Position numbers and translations under genes: made by a program | Origin: DATBLE01 sp963734065 | Lineage (GTDB): Bacteria; Actinomycetota; Thermoleophilia; Gaiellales; Gaiellaceae | Assembly (NCBI GenBank): GCA_963734065.1 | Contig: CAVTFN010000005.1 | Coordinates: 1,178,001 to 1,242,000 of the forward strand | Reading direction: 5' to 3' | Length of the DNA stretch: 64,000 bases | The notes under the pieces: generated by a model | What the model was told of the DNA's origin: nothing | Seen by the model: the letters and a program-made list of their open reading frames with translations, nothing else | Database searches by the model: none | Part shown: positions 35,044 to 43,694 of the stretch, piece by piece | Numbering within the stretch: the stretch's first letter is position 1 | Layout of the letters: every line of letters begins with the position of its first letter

Positions 35044-35810
35044 CGGCCGCTGAAGTTCGGCGGGCGCTTCTCCAGGAAGGAGTCCACGCCCTCCGCGAAG
35101 TCCGCCGTCTTCGTCGCCGCCGTCTGGAGCTCGCCCTCGAGCGCGAGCTGCTCGTCGAGCGTCGCGGTCTGCGCGTGGTCGAACAGGCGCTTGGTCATCC
35201 CGATGCCCTGCGTCGGCCGGGCGGCGTAGTCGGCTGCGAGCTCCGCCGCGCGGGCGGCCAGGGCATCCGCCTCGACCACCTCGTCGACGAGCCCCCACGC
35301 GTGCGCGTCTGCCGCGGTCAGTTTCCGGTTCGAGCTCATCCAGGCGAACGCCCGCGACGGCCCGAGCAGGCGGGCGAGGAAGTACGACCCGCCCGAATCG
35401 GGCACGAGGCCGATGCCAACGAACCCGGGCACGAAGGCAGCAGTGTCGGCGGCGATCCGATAGTCGCAGACGCAGGCCAGGCTGAGCCCCGCGCCGGCGG
35501 CGGCGCCGTTCACCGCGGCGATCACCGGCTTCTCGAGCGCGCGGATCGCCCGCACGTTCGGGTGGTACGTCGCTTCCAGATGCTCGCCGACGTCGTGCTC
35601 GAGGCCCGGGAACTCGCCGATGTCCTGCCCTGCGCAGAAACCCTTGCCGGCGCCGGTGACCACGACGGCGCGGACATCCTCGGCCGCGGCTTCCTCGAGA
35701 GCAGCGTGCAAGGCCGCATGCATCGAGGTCGTGAAAGCGTTGTAGGACTCGGGCCGATTCAGCGTGATCGTCAGGACAGCGCCGTCACGGCTGGTCTCGA
35801 CCTCGGCCAC
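35040..35810 (-). CDS. paaG: Enoyl-CoA hydratase/isomerase, PaaG-like
   Basis: A 256-aa crotonase-fold protein. The oxyanion-hole segments FCAGQDI and AAAGAGLSLACVCDY and GLVPDSGGSYFLARLLG (with Asp where hydratases have Glu) match PaaG, which isomerises the ring epoxide of phenylacetyl-CoA to the oxepin. The paaABCD operon is 5-7 kb away, so the pathway is partly dispersed. Alternative: a generic enoyl-CoA isomerase. Confidence 0.8.
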   Translation of the reverse strand: MAEVETSRDGAVLTITLNRPESYNAFTTSMHAALHAALEEAAAEDVRAVVVTGAGKGFCAGQDIGEFPGLEHDVGEHLEATYHPNVRAIRALEKPVIAAVNGAAAGAGLSLACVCDYRIAADTAAFVPGFVGIGLVPDSGGSYFLARLLGPSRAFAWMSSNRKLTAADAHAWGLVDEVVEADALAARAAELAADYAARPTQGIGMTKRLFDHAQTATLDEQLALEGELQTAATKTADFAEGVDSFLEKRPPNFSGR

Positions 35811-35834
35811 CGACGCAGCCTATCGCCCGGCTGC

Positions 35835-35840
35835 TATCAC
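35835..35840 (+). promoter_or_regulatory. Candidate -10 for leaderless HtrA-like gene
   Basis: TATCAC at 35835-35840, 6 bases before the ATG at 35847; no ribosome site precedes that ATG. Confidence 0.35.
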
Positions 35841-35846
35841 TGGCCC

Positions 35847-36827
35847 ATGGGAGAGTTGAGGCTGATCTCGCTCGACGAGCGGGCGCGCGACGAATCGCCG
35901 CTGGACGCCTACTCGCGCGTCGTCACCGGCGTGGCTCGGCGGCTCGCACCCTCGATCGCGAACCTTCGCGTCTCGCGCCGCGTCGCGCGCGGGCGACGGC
36001 TCGACGGCGGCGGCAGCGGCGTCGTGATCACGCCCGACGGCTTCGTCCTCACCTCCGCCCACGTGGTCGCCGGAACAGACCGCGGCGTCGCCTCGTTCGT
36101 CGACGGCCGGGAACTGACGGTCGAGGTGGTCGGCGCCGACCCGCTCTCGGACCTCGCGGTGCTGCGGACGGAGCCGAGCGACCTCGCCGCCGCCGAGCTC
36201 GGCGACGCAGAACGGCTCCAGGTCGGCCAGCTCGTCGTCGCAATCGGGAACCCGAACGGCTTCGCCGGGTCCGTTACCGCCGGAGTCGTGTCTGCGCTCG
36301 GGCGCTCGCTGCCGACCCGCTCGGGATCGACGATGCGAATCGTCGAGAACGTGATCCAGACCGACGCCGCGCTCAACCCGGGCAACTCGGGCGGGGCCCT
36401 CGCAGACGGGGAGGGCTGCGTCGTCGGGATCAACACCGCCGTTGCGGGCGTCGGGCTCGGCCTGGCCGTCCCGATCAACATGGCCACGCGCGGGACCGTC
36501 GCCGCCCTGATGCGCGACGGACGGGTGCGCCGCGCCTACCTGGGGATCGCCGGCGACACGCGTCCGCTGCCGCCCCGGCTGGCTGCCCAGCTCGGCCGGC
36601 AGCGGGGGATCGAGGTAGTCCAGGTAGCCGAGGACAGCCCCGCCGAGCGCGCCGGGTTGCGCGCCGAGGACCTGATCGTCGAGGTCGACGGGGTGTCGGT
36701 CGGCGCCGTCGACGACCTCCAGCGGCTGATGGCCGACGACGCGATCGGCCGCCCGGTGACCGCGCGTGTGCTCCGCCAGGGCCGCGAGGTGACGGTCGAG
36801 GTCGTCCCGGACGAGCTCGTCGCGTAG
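35847..36827 (+). CDS. HtrA/S1C serine protease without signal peptide
   Basis: A 326-aa trypsin-fold protease with triad H72 (TSAHVVAG), D102 (DPLSDLAVL) and S181 (NPGNSGGAL), followed by a C-terminal PDZ domain (about 225-315). No signal peptide or membrane helix is seen, unlike DegP/DegQ, so it may be cytoplasmic or use an unrecognised export route. The start ATG 35847 lies close to a -10 and the frame upstream is open but non-homologous. It is followed 7 bases later by the LanC-like gene, so they are likely co-transcribed. Confidence 0.88.
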   Translation: MGELRLISLDERARDESPLDAYSRVVTGVARRLAPSIANLRVSRRVARGRRLDGGGSGVVITPDGFVLTSAHVVAGTDRGVASFVDGRELTVEVVGADPLSDLAVLRTEPSDLAAAELGDAERLQVGQLVVAIGNPNGFAGSVTAGVVSALGRSLPTRSGSTMRIVENVIQTDAALNPGNSGGALADGEGCVVGINTAVAGVGLGLAVPINMATRGTVAALMRDGRVRRAYLGIAGDTRPLPPRLAAQLGRQRGIEVVQVAEDSPAERAGLRAEDLIVEVDGVSVGAVDDLQRLMADDAIGRPVTARVLRQGREVTVEVVPDELVA

Positions 36828-36834
36828 CGCGGAC

Positions 36835-37923
36835 GTGCGCGGCGAGACGCTCTGGGATCATGCGGCGCACGAACCGCTCGTCCAGGACGGCTGGGACGAG
36901 CACCGCGCTCTGGCCGTGATCCGCGAGATCGCGATCGACGCCGAGGAGGCCTTCGCCGACGGCTGGCCCGCCCATCCGGCCGATGTCGACGCCGACGACT
37001 CCGGGCCGTGGGGCGGCCTCTACCTCGGCGGCGCCGGTGTGGTGGACGCCCTGCGGCGACTCGCCGAGCGTGGATTCGCCAAGCTGCAGGGCCGATATCT
37101 GCCGTACCTCGAGAGCCTCCGGCCCGACGCCGATGGCCCGAGCCTGATGGTCGGCGAAACCGGCATCGTGCTCGTCCGGCACCGTCTGTCGCCCTCCCCC
37201 GCGACCGCCGAGCGTCTCCGCGGGCTCGTCGCCGCGAACGTCGACGACGACCACCGCGAGCTGATCTGGGGCAGTCCCGGCACGATGCTGGTCGCACGCG
37301 AGCTCAGCTTCGACGATCTCTGGCAGGCGTCCGCGGAGCGGCTACTCGCCGACCGCGATCCGGAGACGGGCCTGTGGGAGCAGGATCTCCACGGGCACCG
37401 TGCGTGTCAGCTTGGCGCCGCGCACGGCTTCGCGGGCTGCGTCCTCGCCCTGGGTGCGGTCGACGGCGCCGCCGGGACCGCCCGCCGCTACGCCGCGGTC
37501 GAGGACGGCCTGGCGAACTGGGCGCCGTCCGCCGACGGCCTGCTCGTCCGCAACGAGACGGTGCGCGTCCAGTGGTGCCACGGCGCACCGGGCATGGTCA
37601 CCGCTCTCGGCGACGTCCTCGACGAGGATCTCGCCGTCGCCGGCGGCGAGCTCACCTGGCGGGCCGGTCCCCTCGCGAAGGGAGCGAGCCTCTGTCACGG
37701 CACGGCCGGTAACGGCTACGCATTCCTCACGCTGTTCGAGCGCACCGCCGACGAGCGCTGGCTCGACCGCGCGCGCCGCTTTGCCATGCACGCGATCGCG
37801 CAGGTCGAACGTGCGCGAGCCGAGCACGGGATGGGCCGCTACAGCCTCTGGACGGGCGACCTCGGAACGGCGCTCTACCTCGCGGACTGCATCGACGGCG
37901 CGGGAACGCTGCCGCTCCCGTAG
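36835..37923 (+). CDS. LanC-like protein (stand-alone)
   Basis: A 362-aa member of the LanC-like family (lanthionine cyclase fold, double alpha-barrel). Zinc ligands are C248 (QWCHG), C287 and H288 (SLCHGTAG), and H197 in GAAHG is the conserved acid/base. In lantibiotic systems LanC cyclises dehydrated peptides; stand-alone members may add thiols to other electrophiles. No dehydratase (LanB/LanM), precursor peptide or exporter is adjacent, so a bacteriocin locus is not supported. GTG start at 36835. Confidence 0.8.
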   Translation: MRGETLWDHAAHEPLVQDGWDEHRALAVIREIAIDAEEAFADGWPAHPADVDADDSGPWGGLYLGGAGVVDALRRLAERGFAKLQGRYLPYLESLRPDADGPSLMVGETGIVLVRHRLSPSPATAERLRGLVAANVDDDHRELIWGSPGTMLVARELSFDDLWQASAERLLADRDPETGLWEQDLHGHRACQLGAAHGFAGCVLALGAVDGAAGTARRYAAVEDGLANWAPSADGLLVRNETVRVQWCHGAPGMVTALGDVLDEDLAVAGGELTWRAGPLAKGASLCHGTAGNGYAFLTLFERTADERWLDRARRFAMHAIAQVERARAEHGMGRYSLWTGDLGTALYLADCIDGAGTLPLP

Positions 37924-37982
37924 CGGTTCGCCACCTCGTCTGGGACGCGTCGGCCTGTGGACGAATCGTCACGCCGGCGTGG

Positions 37983-37993
37983 GGGTCTGACCC
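37983..37993. repeat. Family B palindrome, intergenic
   Basis: GGGTC-T-GACCC (five-base arms) in the gap between the LanC-like gene and the GerW gene. A second, better copy lies about 100 bases on. Confidence 0.65.
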
Positions 37994-38089
37994 TCTACCG
38001 AAGTGCGCCAAACGCTCCACAGCCCGATTCGGACAGGCCGCGTGGCTCAACCATCGGGAGGCTGTGGAGACGTTGTGACGCTTCTGTAT

Positions 38090-38102
38090 GGGGTCTGACC
38101 CC
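38090..38102. repeat. Family B palindrome abutting the GerW stop
   Basis: GGGGTC-T-GACCCC, a perfect 6-base stem, whose last base is the first base of the GerW stop codon on the minus strand. Confidence 0.75.
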
Positions 38103-38419
38103 TAACCGCGCCGCGCGAACGCCCAGAGCGCGAGCGCGGCGATGCCGGCGACGACCTGCCAGCCGAGCAGCATCCGGCCGACGTCGATCGCGGGCTTCCA
38201 GCTGACCTCGCCGTCCCTGATCACGTAGGCGCCGACCGGCCGAGCGCTCAGCCCGAAGCCGCCGCCGCCGTTGTCCTCGCTGTCGCCGCCACCTCCTCCC
38301 CCGCCTCCGACCGACGCCGCCGGAATCACGACGACGCCGTCCTGCTCGATCGGGTCGCCGTACACGCGTCGCACGGTGAGCGAGTCGCGGACGCCGCTCA
38401 GGAGCTCTTCCGGGTTCAT
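38102..38419 (-). CDS. GerW/YtfJ family protein
   Basis: A 105-aa protein: YGDPIEQDGVVVIPAASV at the front, a glycine-rich middle and GAYVIRDGEVSWKP, the outline of the spore protein YtfJ/GerW (PF09579). A C-terminal hydrophobic helix (about 83-100) follows. In Firmicutes it is needed for spore germination; homologues also occur in non-sporulating lineages, and nothing else here indicates sporulation. Its start overlaps the enoyl-CoA hydratase stop by 4 bases. Confidence 0.75.
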   Translation of the reverse strand: MNPEELLSGVRDSLTVRRVYGDPIEQDGVVVIPAASVGGGGGGGGDSEDNGGGGFGLSARPVGAYVIRDGEVSWKPAIDVGRMLLGWQVVAGIAALALWAFARRG

Positions 38420-39240
38420 TCCTTCTCCTTTCGCCGGTCGAGGAAGCCCTGTACCCCCTCGGCCGCCTCGTCACTCAGCATCGACAGCGCGAGCCAGTCG
38501 TGGGCGTGGCGGATCGTTCCGTGCCAGGCCAGGTCGCGGAAGAAGTCGAGTTGCGCCTTCGCGTAGCGGGTCATCAGCGGCAGCCGGGCGGCCAGCTTCC
38601 CGACCACCTCGTCGACGGTCGGGTCGAGCTCGGCCGCCGGAACGACGCGGTTGACGAGCCCCCACTCGAGCGCCTGCGCAGCCGGGATCTCCTCGCAGAG
38701 CAGGATGATCTCGCGGGCGCGGCGGTCTCCGACCATCAGGGGCAGCCACTGCGTCGCGCCGGCCGCCGGCACCGAGCCGTGCTGGAGGCCGACGTGCCGG
38801 ATGAACGCCTCGTCGACCATGACGGCGAGGTCACAAGCCATCTGGAGCTCGTTGCCCCCGCCAACGCAGATCCCGTTGATGCGCGCCACCGTCGGCTTGC
38901 CGATCCGGCGGAGGGCGGTGACGCCGGCGTCCATCGCTCCGAACCACTTCCAGTAGTCGCGCTCGTTGCCGACGTAGCCCTCGTCGGCCCACGCGCGCAG
39001 GTTCGCGCCGACGCAGAAGGCACGCCCGGCGCCGGTGAGGACGACGACCCGGATCTCGTCGTCCCAAGACGCGTCCTCGCAGGCCCGGGCGAGCTCGCGC
39101 AGCATCCGGAAGTCGAAGGCGTTCAGGACCTCCGGCCGGTCGAGCGTGATCGTTGCCCTCGGCGGGGTCTTCTCGTACAGGATCGACTGGAAGCCGAGCT
39201 CGTCGGCCGGACTCGGGGCGGGGCGCTCCGGTTCGGTCAC
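38416..39240 (-). CDS. Enoyl-CoA hydratase/isomerase family protein
   Basis: A 274-aa crotonase-fold protein with FCVGANL, GICVGGGNELQMACDL and GSVPAAGATQWLPLMVG in the family order. A specific substrate cannot be assigned. It overlaps the EthD gene by 4 bases and GerW by 4, forming a small operon ending in the repeat at 38102. Confidence 0.8.
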   Translation of the reverse strand: MTEPERPAPSPADELGFQSILYEKTPPRATITLDRPEVLNAFDFRMLRELARACEDASWDDEIRVVVLTGAGRAFCVGANLRAWADEGYVGNERDYWKWFGAMDAGVTALRRIGKPTVARINGICVGGGNELQMACDLAVMVDEAFIRHVGLQHGSVPAAGATQWLPLMVGDRRAREIILLCEEIPAAQALEWGLVNRVVPAAELDPTVDEVVGKLAARLPLMTRYAKAQLDFFRDLAWHGTIRHAHDWLALSMLSDEAAEGVQGFLDRRKEKE

Positions 39241-39518
39241 TCTGCGAAGACGACGACCTGCGCGGAGAAGGCGATGCCCATCTCGGCGGCGTCCTTGCCG
39301 GTCGCCGCGAACTCGGGCGAGGCCGCGACCTGCTGGAACGACTCCATGTCCGGATACTCGAACTCGGCGTAGTGGTGGAAGCGCTCCTCGCCGACCGGCG
39401 TGGCGACGATCTTGCCGTGGCGGAACGTGCCGGGGACCTTCGAGACGAACTCGTCGAGATGCTGCTGGTAGCGCTCCTCATCGACGTCTCCCTCGTACAG
39501 GACGAACGCGCGGACCAT
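39237..39518 (-). CDS. EthD-family protein
   Basis: A 93-aa ferredoxin-fold protein (EthD family): VRAFVLYEGDVDEERYQQHLDEFVSKVPGTF and the FHHYAEFEYPDMESFQQVAASPEF stretch. Members act as small dimers in degradation pathways. It is first in the three-gene unit with the enoyl-CoA hydratase and GerW genes. Confidence 0.8.
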   Translation of the reverse strand: MVRAFVLYEGDVDEERYQQHLDEFVSKVPGTFRHGKIVATPVGEERFHHYAEFEYPDMESFQQVAASPEFAATGKDAAEMGIAFSAQVVVFAE

Positions 39519-39555
39519 GTGTGAACTCCTCGGGTCGGGAACGCCGGGAGCCTAG

Positions 39556-39561
39556 TACGGT
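39556..39561 (+). promoter_or_regulatory. Candidate -10 for leaderless DMT gene
   Basis: TACGGT at 39556-39561 with 6 bases to the GTG start at 39568, matching the pattern at 33704 and 35835. Confidence 0.4.
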
Positions 39562-39567
39562 TGGCCG

Positions 39568-40017
39568 GTGTCGGGCGGAACTGCCATTGCCGTCGTGATG
39601 TCGGTCTCGGCCGGCTTCGCCGGGTCGATCCAGGCCGCAGTGCTCGGCAGGCTCGGAGACCGGGTGGGAACGGTCGAGGCTGTCGGCTTCTCGACGCTCG
39701 TCGCAGGCGCGACCGGGATCCTCGTGCTGCTGGTGGCGCGGAGGAGCCTCGCCGGCGTCGGTACCTCGTTCCACCAGCCACTCTGGATGTGGCTCGGCGG
39801 CATCCTCAGCGCCTTCATCGTCCTCTCCATCACCTTCGCCGCGCCGAAGATCGGCGTCGCGGCCGCGATCGGGCTCGTGATCACCGGCAACCTGGTCGTC
39901 GCTGCGCTGATCGACCGATTCGGCTGGCTCGGGGTGACGCCGATCCCGCTCCAGTGGACCCGGGTGGTCGGGATCCTGCTGCTGGCAGGCGGGGCGGCGC
40001 TGGTGCTCAGGAAGTGA
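39568..40017 (+). CDS. DMT-superfamily transporter, YdcZ/DUF606 type
   Basis: A 149-aa membrane protein with five predicted helices and GGTAIAVVMSVSAGFAGSIQAAVLG at the start, a typical YdcZ protein. Substrate unknown. Its end overlaps the 3' end of the xanthine dehydrogenase large subunit gene by 11 bases in convergent orientation. Confidence 0.85.
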   Translation: MSGGTAIAVVMSVSAGFAGSIQAAVLGRLGDRVGTVEAVGFSTLVAGATGILVLLVARRSLAGVGTSFHQPLWMWLGGILSAFIVLSITFAAPKIGVAAAIGLVITGNLVVAALIDRFGWLGVTPIPLQWTRVVGILLLAGGAALVLRK

Positions 40018-42451
40018 GCCCGACGACGTCGTCGGGCCTGACCGGCACCCGCGCGAGCTCACGGCCGGTCGCGTCACGAAGGGCGGAGACGATCGCCGCG
40101 GTCGACACGACGGTCGGCGGCTCGCCCACGCCTTTGACGCCGTAGGGAGCGTCCGGCTCCGGGATCTCGACCAGCTTGCTGACCATCGGCGGCATGTCCA
40201 GCGCGGTCGGGATCAGGTAGTCCGTGAAGCTCGCGTTCGTGATCAGCCCGTCGCGGGTCTGGATCTCCTCCATCAGCGCCAGCCCCAGGCCCTGCGCGGT
40301 ACCGCCTTCGATCTGGCCCTCGACCGCCTGCGGGTTGATCGCCTTGCCGACGTCCTGCGCCGTGCCGATCCAGACGACCCGGGTCAGGCCCAGCTCGACG
40401 TCGACCTCGGCAACCACGCGCATCGCCGCGATCGCGAGGGCGACGTGAGAGCGCTCGCCGGTCGTCTGTCCGGTCTCGGGGTCGAGCGGCCACGTGCGCG
40501 GGTGGTGGTACACCCGTTCGACGTCGACCTCGTGCACGCCGGTGCGGTTCCGCTCGTCGACCGCGGCGCGGCAGGCCAGCTGGACGGCGCCGGCGACCAT
40601 GTACGTGAGCCGCGACGCCGACGCCGAGCCGGCCGAGTCCACGCGTGCCGTCCCCGCGGGCGCCAGCGTCACGTCGTCGATGCCGAGCTCCGTGCGCGCG
40701 ACCTGGAGCATGACGCCGTGGACGCCCTGCCCGACCTCGGCGGCGGCGCAGTGGATCTCCGCCGAGTCGCCGGTGAGGACGACCCGCGCCGCGCAGAAGT
40801 CGTCGAAGCCCTCCGAGTAGCAGATGTTCTTGAAGCCGACGGCGAAACCGGTACCGCGCTTGACGCCCTGGCCCCGGGTGGTGTTTCCGGCCCCGCCGGG
40901 CAGCCGAATCGGGTCGCGCGGCAGCTCCTCGGGCGGCGGCGGCTCGAGCGCGGCAGCCCGACGGATCACCTCTGCCACCGGCAGCGAGCCCTGCACGACC
41001 TGGCCGGTGGGCAGCGTGTCGCCGGGCGCGAGCGCGTTCAGCAGCCGGAGCTCGACCGGGTCGATCTCGAGCGCGGCGGCGAGCTTGTCCATCTGCGCCT
41101 CGCCGGCGAAGCACGTCTGCACTGCGCCGAAACCGCGCATGGCGCCGCACGGCGGGTTGTTCGTGTAGACGCAGGTCGACTCGATCAGCGCGTTCGGCAC
41201 GTCGTACGGCCCGCAGGCGAAGGAGGCCGCGTTCGACGTGACCGCCGTGGAGGAGGAGGCGTAGGCGCCGCCGTCGAGCAGGATGCGTGCCCGCACCGAG
41301 ACGAGCCGTCCGGCGCGGGTGGCGCGGTGCTCCATCCAGATCCGGGCGGGGTGACGGTGAACGTGGCCGACGAAGGACTCCTCGCGCGCGTAGACGAGCT
41401 TCACGGGCCGATTGGTATGCAGCGCGAGCATCGCGCCGTGGATCTGCATCGAGAGGTCCTCGCGTCCGCCGAACGCGCCGCCGACGCCGGCGAGATGGAT
41501 CCGCACCTGGTCGGGCGGGAGGCCGAGGCAGGGAGCGACCTGGTCGCGGTCGACGTGCAGCCACTGCGTGGCGACGTGGATGTCGACACCGCCCTCGCCG
41601 TCCGGGATCGCGAGCCCCGACTCCGGCCCGAGGAACGCCTGATCCTGGATGCCGACCTCGTACTCGCCCTCGACAGAGGCGTCGGCTTCGGCGTCGGGGT
41701 CGCCGTGGCGGATGACCAGGTGGCGGACGACGTTCGGGCGGGGATCGTCTCGGTAGCCGTGCCCCATCGTCGGCCGGTCCGGGTGGAGCGGCTCCTGCTC
41801 GGTCGCCCGCTGCGGGTCGGCGACGAGCTCGAGCGGCTCGTACTCGACCCGGACCTTCTCCGCGGCCCGCCGTGCCTGTTCTGGGTGCTCGGCGGCAACG
41901 AGCGCGACCGGCTCTCCGAAGTAGCGCACGCGGTCGATCGCGAGCACGGGCTGGTCGGGAAACTCGAGCCCGTACAGCTTCTGGCCGGGAACGTCGTCGT
42001 GGGTGAGCACGGCGTGGACGCCTGGCATCGCAAGCGCCTCGGCGATGTCGATTGCGACGATGCAGGCGTGGGCGTGCGAGCTCCGGACCGTGTGGCCCCA
42101 GAGCATCCCCGCCGCCCACAGGTCGCTGGCGTAGGCGAACCGCCCGGTGGTCTTGGGAACGCCGTCGCTCCGCGGGACGACCTCGCCGACCCGACCGACC
42201 TCGAGCCGGCGCGGGGCCGTAGTGACGGCGTCTTGCGCCCGCGCCTCCCCTTCCGCTTCCCCACCCAGGGTGGGGAAGGGTTCGTTCCCCCCGCCACCCG
42301 ACATCGACGATATCGCGGTCGGGCGCACGTGTCCGTCACGCGTCTGTGCCGATTCCGTGACGATGGAGACGCCGTTGCCGGCGGCACCACCGCCACCGGC
42401 GCGACCGCCATCACCACCGCCACCACCATCGCGCTGCCGCCTCGCGCTCAC
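40007..42451 (-). CDS. Xanthine dehydrogenase-family molybdenum-binding subunit
   Basis: An 814-aa molybdopterin-binding subunit of a xanthine dehydrogenase-type complex that hydroxylates hypoxanthine/xanthine. Residues from about 95 on follow the family: GVPKTTGRFAYASDL, GGAFGGREDLSMQIHGA, PPCGAMRGFGAVQ, and PDAPYGVKGVGEPP at the C-terminus. The first 90 or so residues are unusual: glycine-rich, with no match to the family, and they contain a 23-base palindrome (42256-42278). GTG at 42451 overlaps the 2Fe-2S gene; an internal ATG (residue 50) is an alternative start. Confidence 0.85.
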   Translation of the reverse strand: MSARRQRDGGGGGDGGRAGGGGAAGNGVSIVTESAQTRDGHVRPTAISSMSGGGGNEPFPTLGGEAEGEARAQDAVTTAPRRLEVGRVGEVVPRSDGVPKTTGRFAYASDLWAAGMLWGHTVRSSHAHACIVAIDIAEALAMPGVHAVLTHDDVPGQKLYGLEFPDQPVLAIDRVRYFGEPVALVAAEHPEQARRAAEKVRVEYEPLELVADPQRATEQEPLHPDRPTMGHGYRDDPRPNVVRHLVIRHGDPDAEADASVEGEYEVGIQDQAFLGPESGLAIPDGEGGVDIHVATQWLHVDRDQVAPCLGLPPDQVRIHLAGVGGAFGGREDLSMQIHGAMLALHTNRPVKLVYAREESFVGHVHRHPARIWMEHRATRAGRLVSVRARILLDGGAYASSSTAVTSNAASFACGPYDVPNALIESTCVYTNNPPCGAMRGFGAVQTCFAGEAQMDKLAAALEIDPVELRLLNALAPGDTLPTGQVVQGSLPVAEVIRRAAALEPPPPEELPRDPIRLPGGAGNTTRGQGVKRGTGFAVGFKNICYSEGFDDFCAARVVLTGDSAEIHCAAAEVGQGVHGVMLQVARTELGIDDVTLAPAGTARVDSAGSASASRLTYMVAGAVQLACRAAVDERNRTGVHEVDVERVYHHPRTWPLDPETGQTTGERSHVALAIAAMRVVAEVDVELGLTRVVWIGTAQDVGKAINPQAVEGQIEGGTAQGLGLALMEEIQTRDGLITNASFTDYLIPTALDMPPMVSKLVEIPEPDAPYGVKGVGEPPTVVSTAAIVSALRDATGRELARVPVRPDDVVGLTS
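42256..42278. repeat. 23-base palindrome in the N-terminal extension of the xanthine dehydrogenase gene
   Basis: CTTCCCCACCC-A-GGGTGGGGAAG, an 11-bp perfect stem. On the coding strand it encodes residues about 58-65 (PFPTLGGE). It differs from families A and B and looks like another palindrome insertion in a tolerant region. Confidence 0.7.
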
Positions 42452-42903
42452 GACCCGGCCGCCAGTCTGACCGCCTCGAAGATCTTGGCGTAACCCGTGC
42501 AGCGGCAGAGGTTGCCGGACAGCGCCTCGCGGATCTCGTCGTCCGTCGGGCTCGGCACCCGGGAGAGCAGGTCGGCGGTCGCGACCACCAGCCCGGGTGT
42601 GCAGAAGCCGCACTGGACGGCGCCCGCCTCGACGTACGCGGACTGCACCGGGTGGAGGTCATCCCCTTCGGCCAACCCCTCGACCGTCACCACCGCATGC
42701 CCGTCGGCCTGGGCCGCGAGCACCAGGCACGCGCAGACCAAGGCGCCCTCCAACAGCACCGAGCACGAGCCGCACTCGCCCTGCTCGCACGCGTTCTTCG
42801 AACCCGCCAGGCCGAGCCGCTCGCGCAACGCGTAGAGCAGGCTCTCGCCGGGCCAGACCTCGGCCTCCCGGGCCTCGCCGTTGACTGTCAGCTCGATCCT
42901 CAT
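42448..42903 (-). CDS. Xanthine dehydrogenase-family 2Fe-2S subunit
   Basis: A 151-aa ferredoxin-like subunit. The two clusters are shown by CEQGECGSC plus a later Cys, and by CGFCTPG with CRCTG. It passes electrons from the molybdenum centre to FAD. ATG at 42903 overlaps the FAD-subunit stop, and its own stop overlaps the start of the molybdenum subunit: all three are translationally coupled. Confidence 0.92.
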   Translation of the reverse strand: MRIELTVNGEAREAEVWPGESLLYALRERLGLAGSKNACEQGECGSCSVLLEGALVCACLVLAAQADGHAVVTVEGLAEGDDLHPVQSAYVEAGAVQCGFCTPGLVVATADLLSRVPSPTDDEIREALSGNLCRCTGYAKIFEAVRLAAGS

Positions 42904-43694
42904 CCGAGACACCGCTCCAGCGCGCGTTCCGCGAGCACCCCCAGCGCGTGCCGCCTGTACGCCGCCGTTCCGCGCACGTCGTCGATCGGACTCGATGCCT
43001 CGACCACGCGCTCGGAAAAGGACGACGCCTCCGAGATCGGACACACGACCAGGCCCGCAACCGGGCCGGCCGATCCGAACGACGCCCGCAGCTCCTCCCG
43101 CTCGCGATCCGCGACCACGGCCAGCGAGCAGACCGAGATCACCATCGCGTTTCGCGGCCCGACCTTCATGAACGTCTGCGGCGCGCCGGACGGGACGACC
43201 CGCACCGCCGTGATCAGCTCGTCCGCAGCGGCCGCGTTCCGCTTCGGGCCGACGAGGAACTCCCGCAGCGGCACGGTCCGCGCCCCCCGAACGGACGCGA
43301 CCTCCACCGACGCGTCCTCGACGAGCAGCGGCGGCAGCGCGTCTCCCGCCGGTGAGGCGGTGCCGAGGTTGCCGCCGAGCGTCCCGCGGTTCCGGATCTG
43401 CGGCGAGCCGACCGTGCGCGACGCCTCGGCGAGCGCCGGCAGGAGCTCAGACAGCGGAGCCTCCATCGTCTCGGCGTAGGTCAGGCCGGACGCAAGCCGC
43501 AGCGCGCCGTCCTCCCGCGACCAGCCACGCAGCTCCGGCACCCCGTTCAGGTTCATGAGCACGTCGGGCCGCCGGCGGTCGAAGTTCAGCTCCACCATCA
43601 CGTCGGTGCCGCCCTGGATCGGCACGGCCTCCGGATGCTCGGCCTTGATGCGCAGCGCCTCGTCGAGGCTGGTTGGACTGACGACCTCCATCAT
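42900..43694 (-). CDS. Xanthine dehydrogenase-family FAD-binding subunit
   Basis: A 264-aa VAO-type FAD subunit: PIQGGTDVMVELNF and NRGTLGGNLGTASPAGDALP are the FAD-binding motifs. It sits between the ABC permease (43691) and the 2Fe-2S subunit. The start is one of two adjacent ATGs (43694 or 43691). Confidence 0.9.
   Translation of the reverse strand: MMEVVSPTSLDEALRIKAEHPEAVPIQGGTDVMVELNFDRRRPDVLMNLNGVPELRGWSREDGALRLASGLTYAETMEAPLSELLPALAEASRTVGSPQIRNRGTLGGNLGTASPAGDALPPLLVEDASVEVASVRGARTVPLREFLVGPKRNAAAADELITAVRVVPSGAPQTFMKVGPRNAMVISVCSLAVVADREREELRASFGSAGPVAGLVVCPISEASSFSERVVEASSPIDDVRGTAAYRRHALGVLAERALERCLG

Noticed and set aside
36835..37923. Lanthipeptide biosynthetic cluster
   Set aside because: Only a LanC-like gene is present; there is no dehydratase, precursor, protease with leader specificity or exporter beside it.
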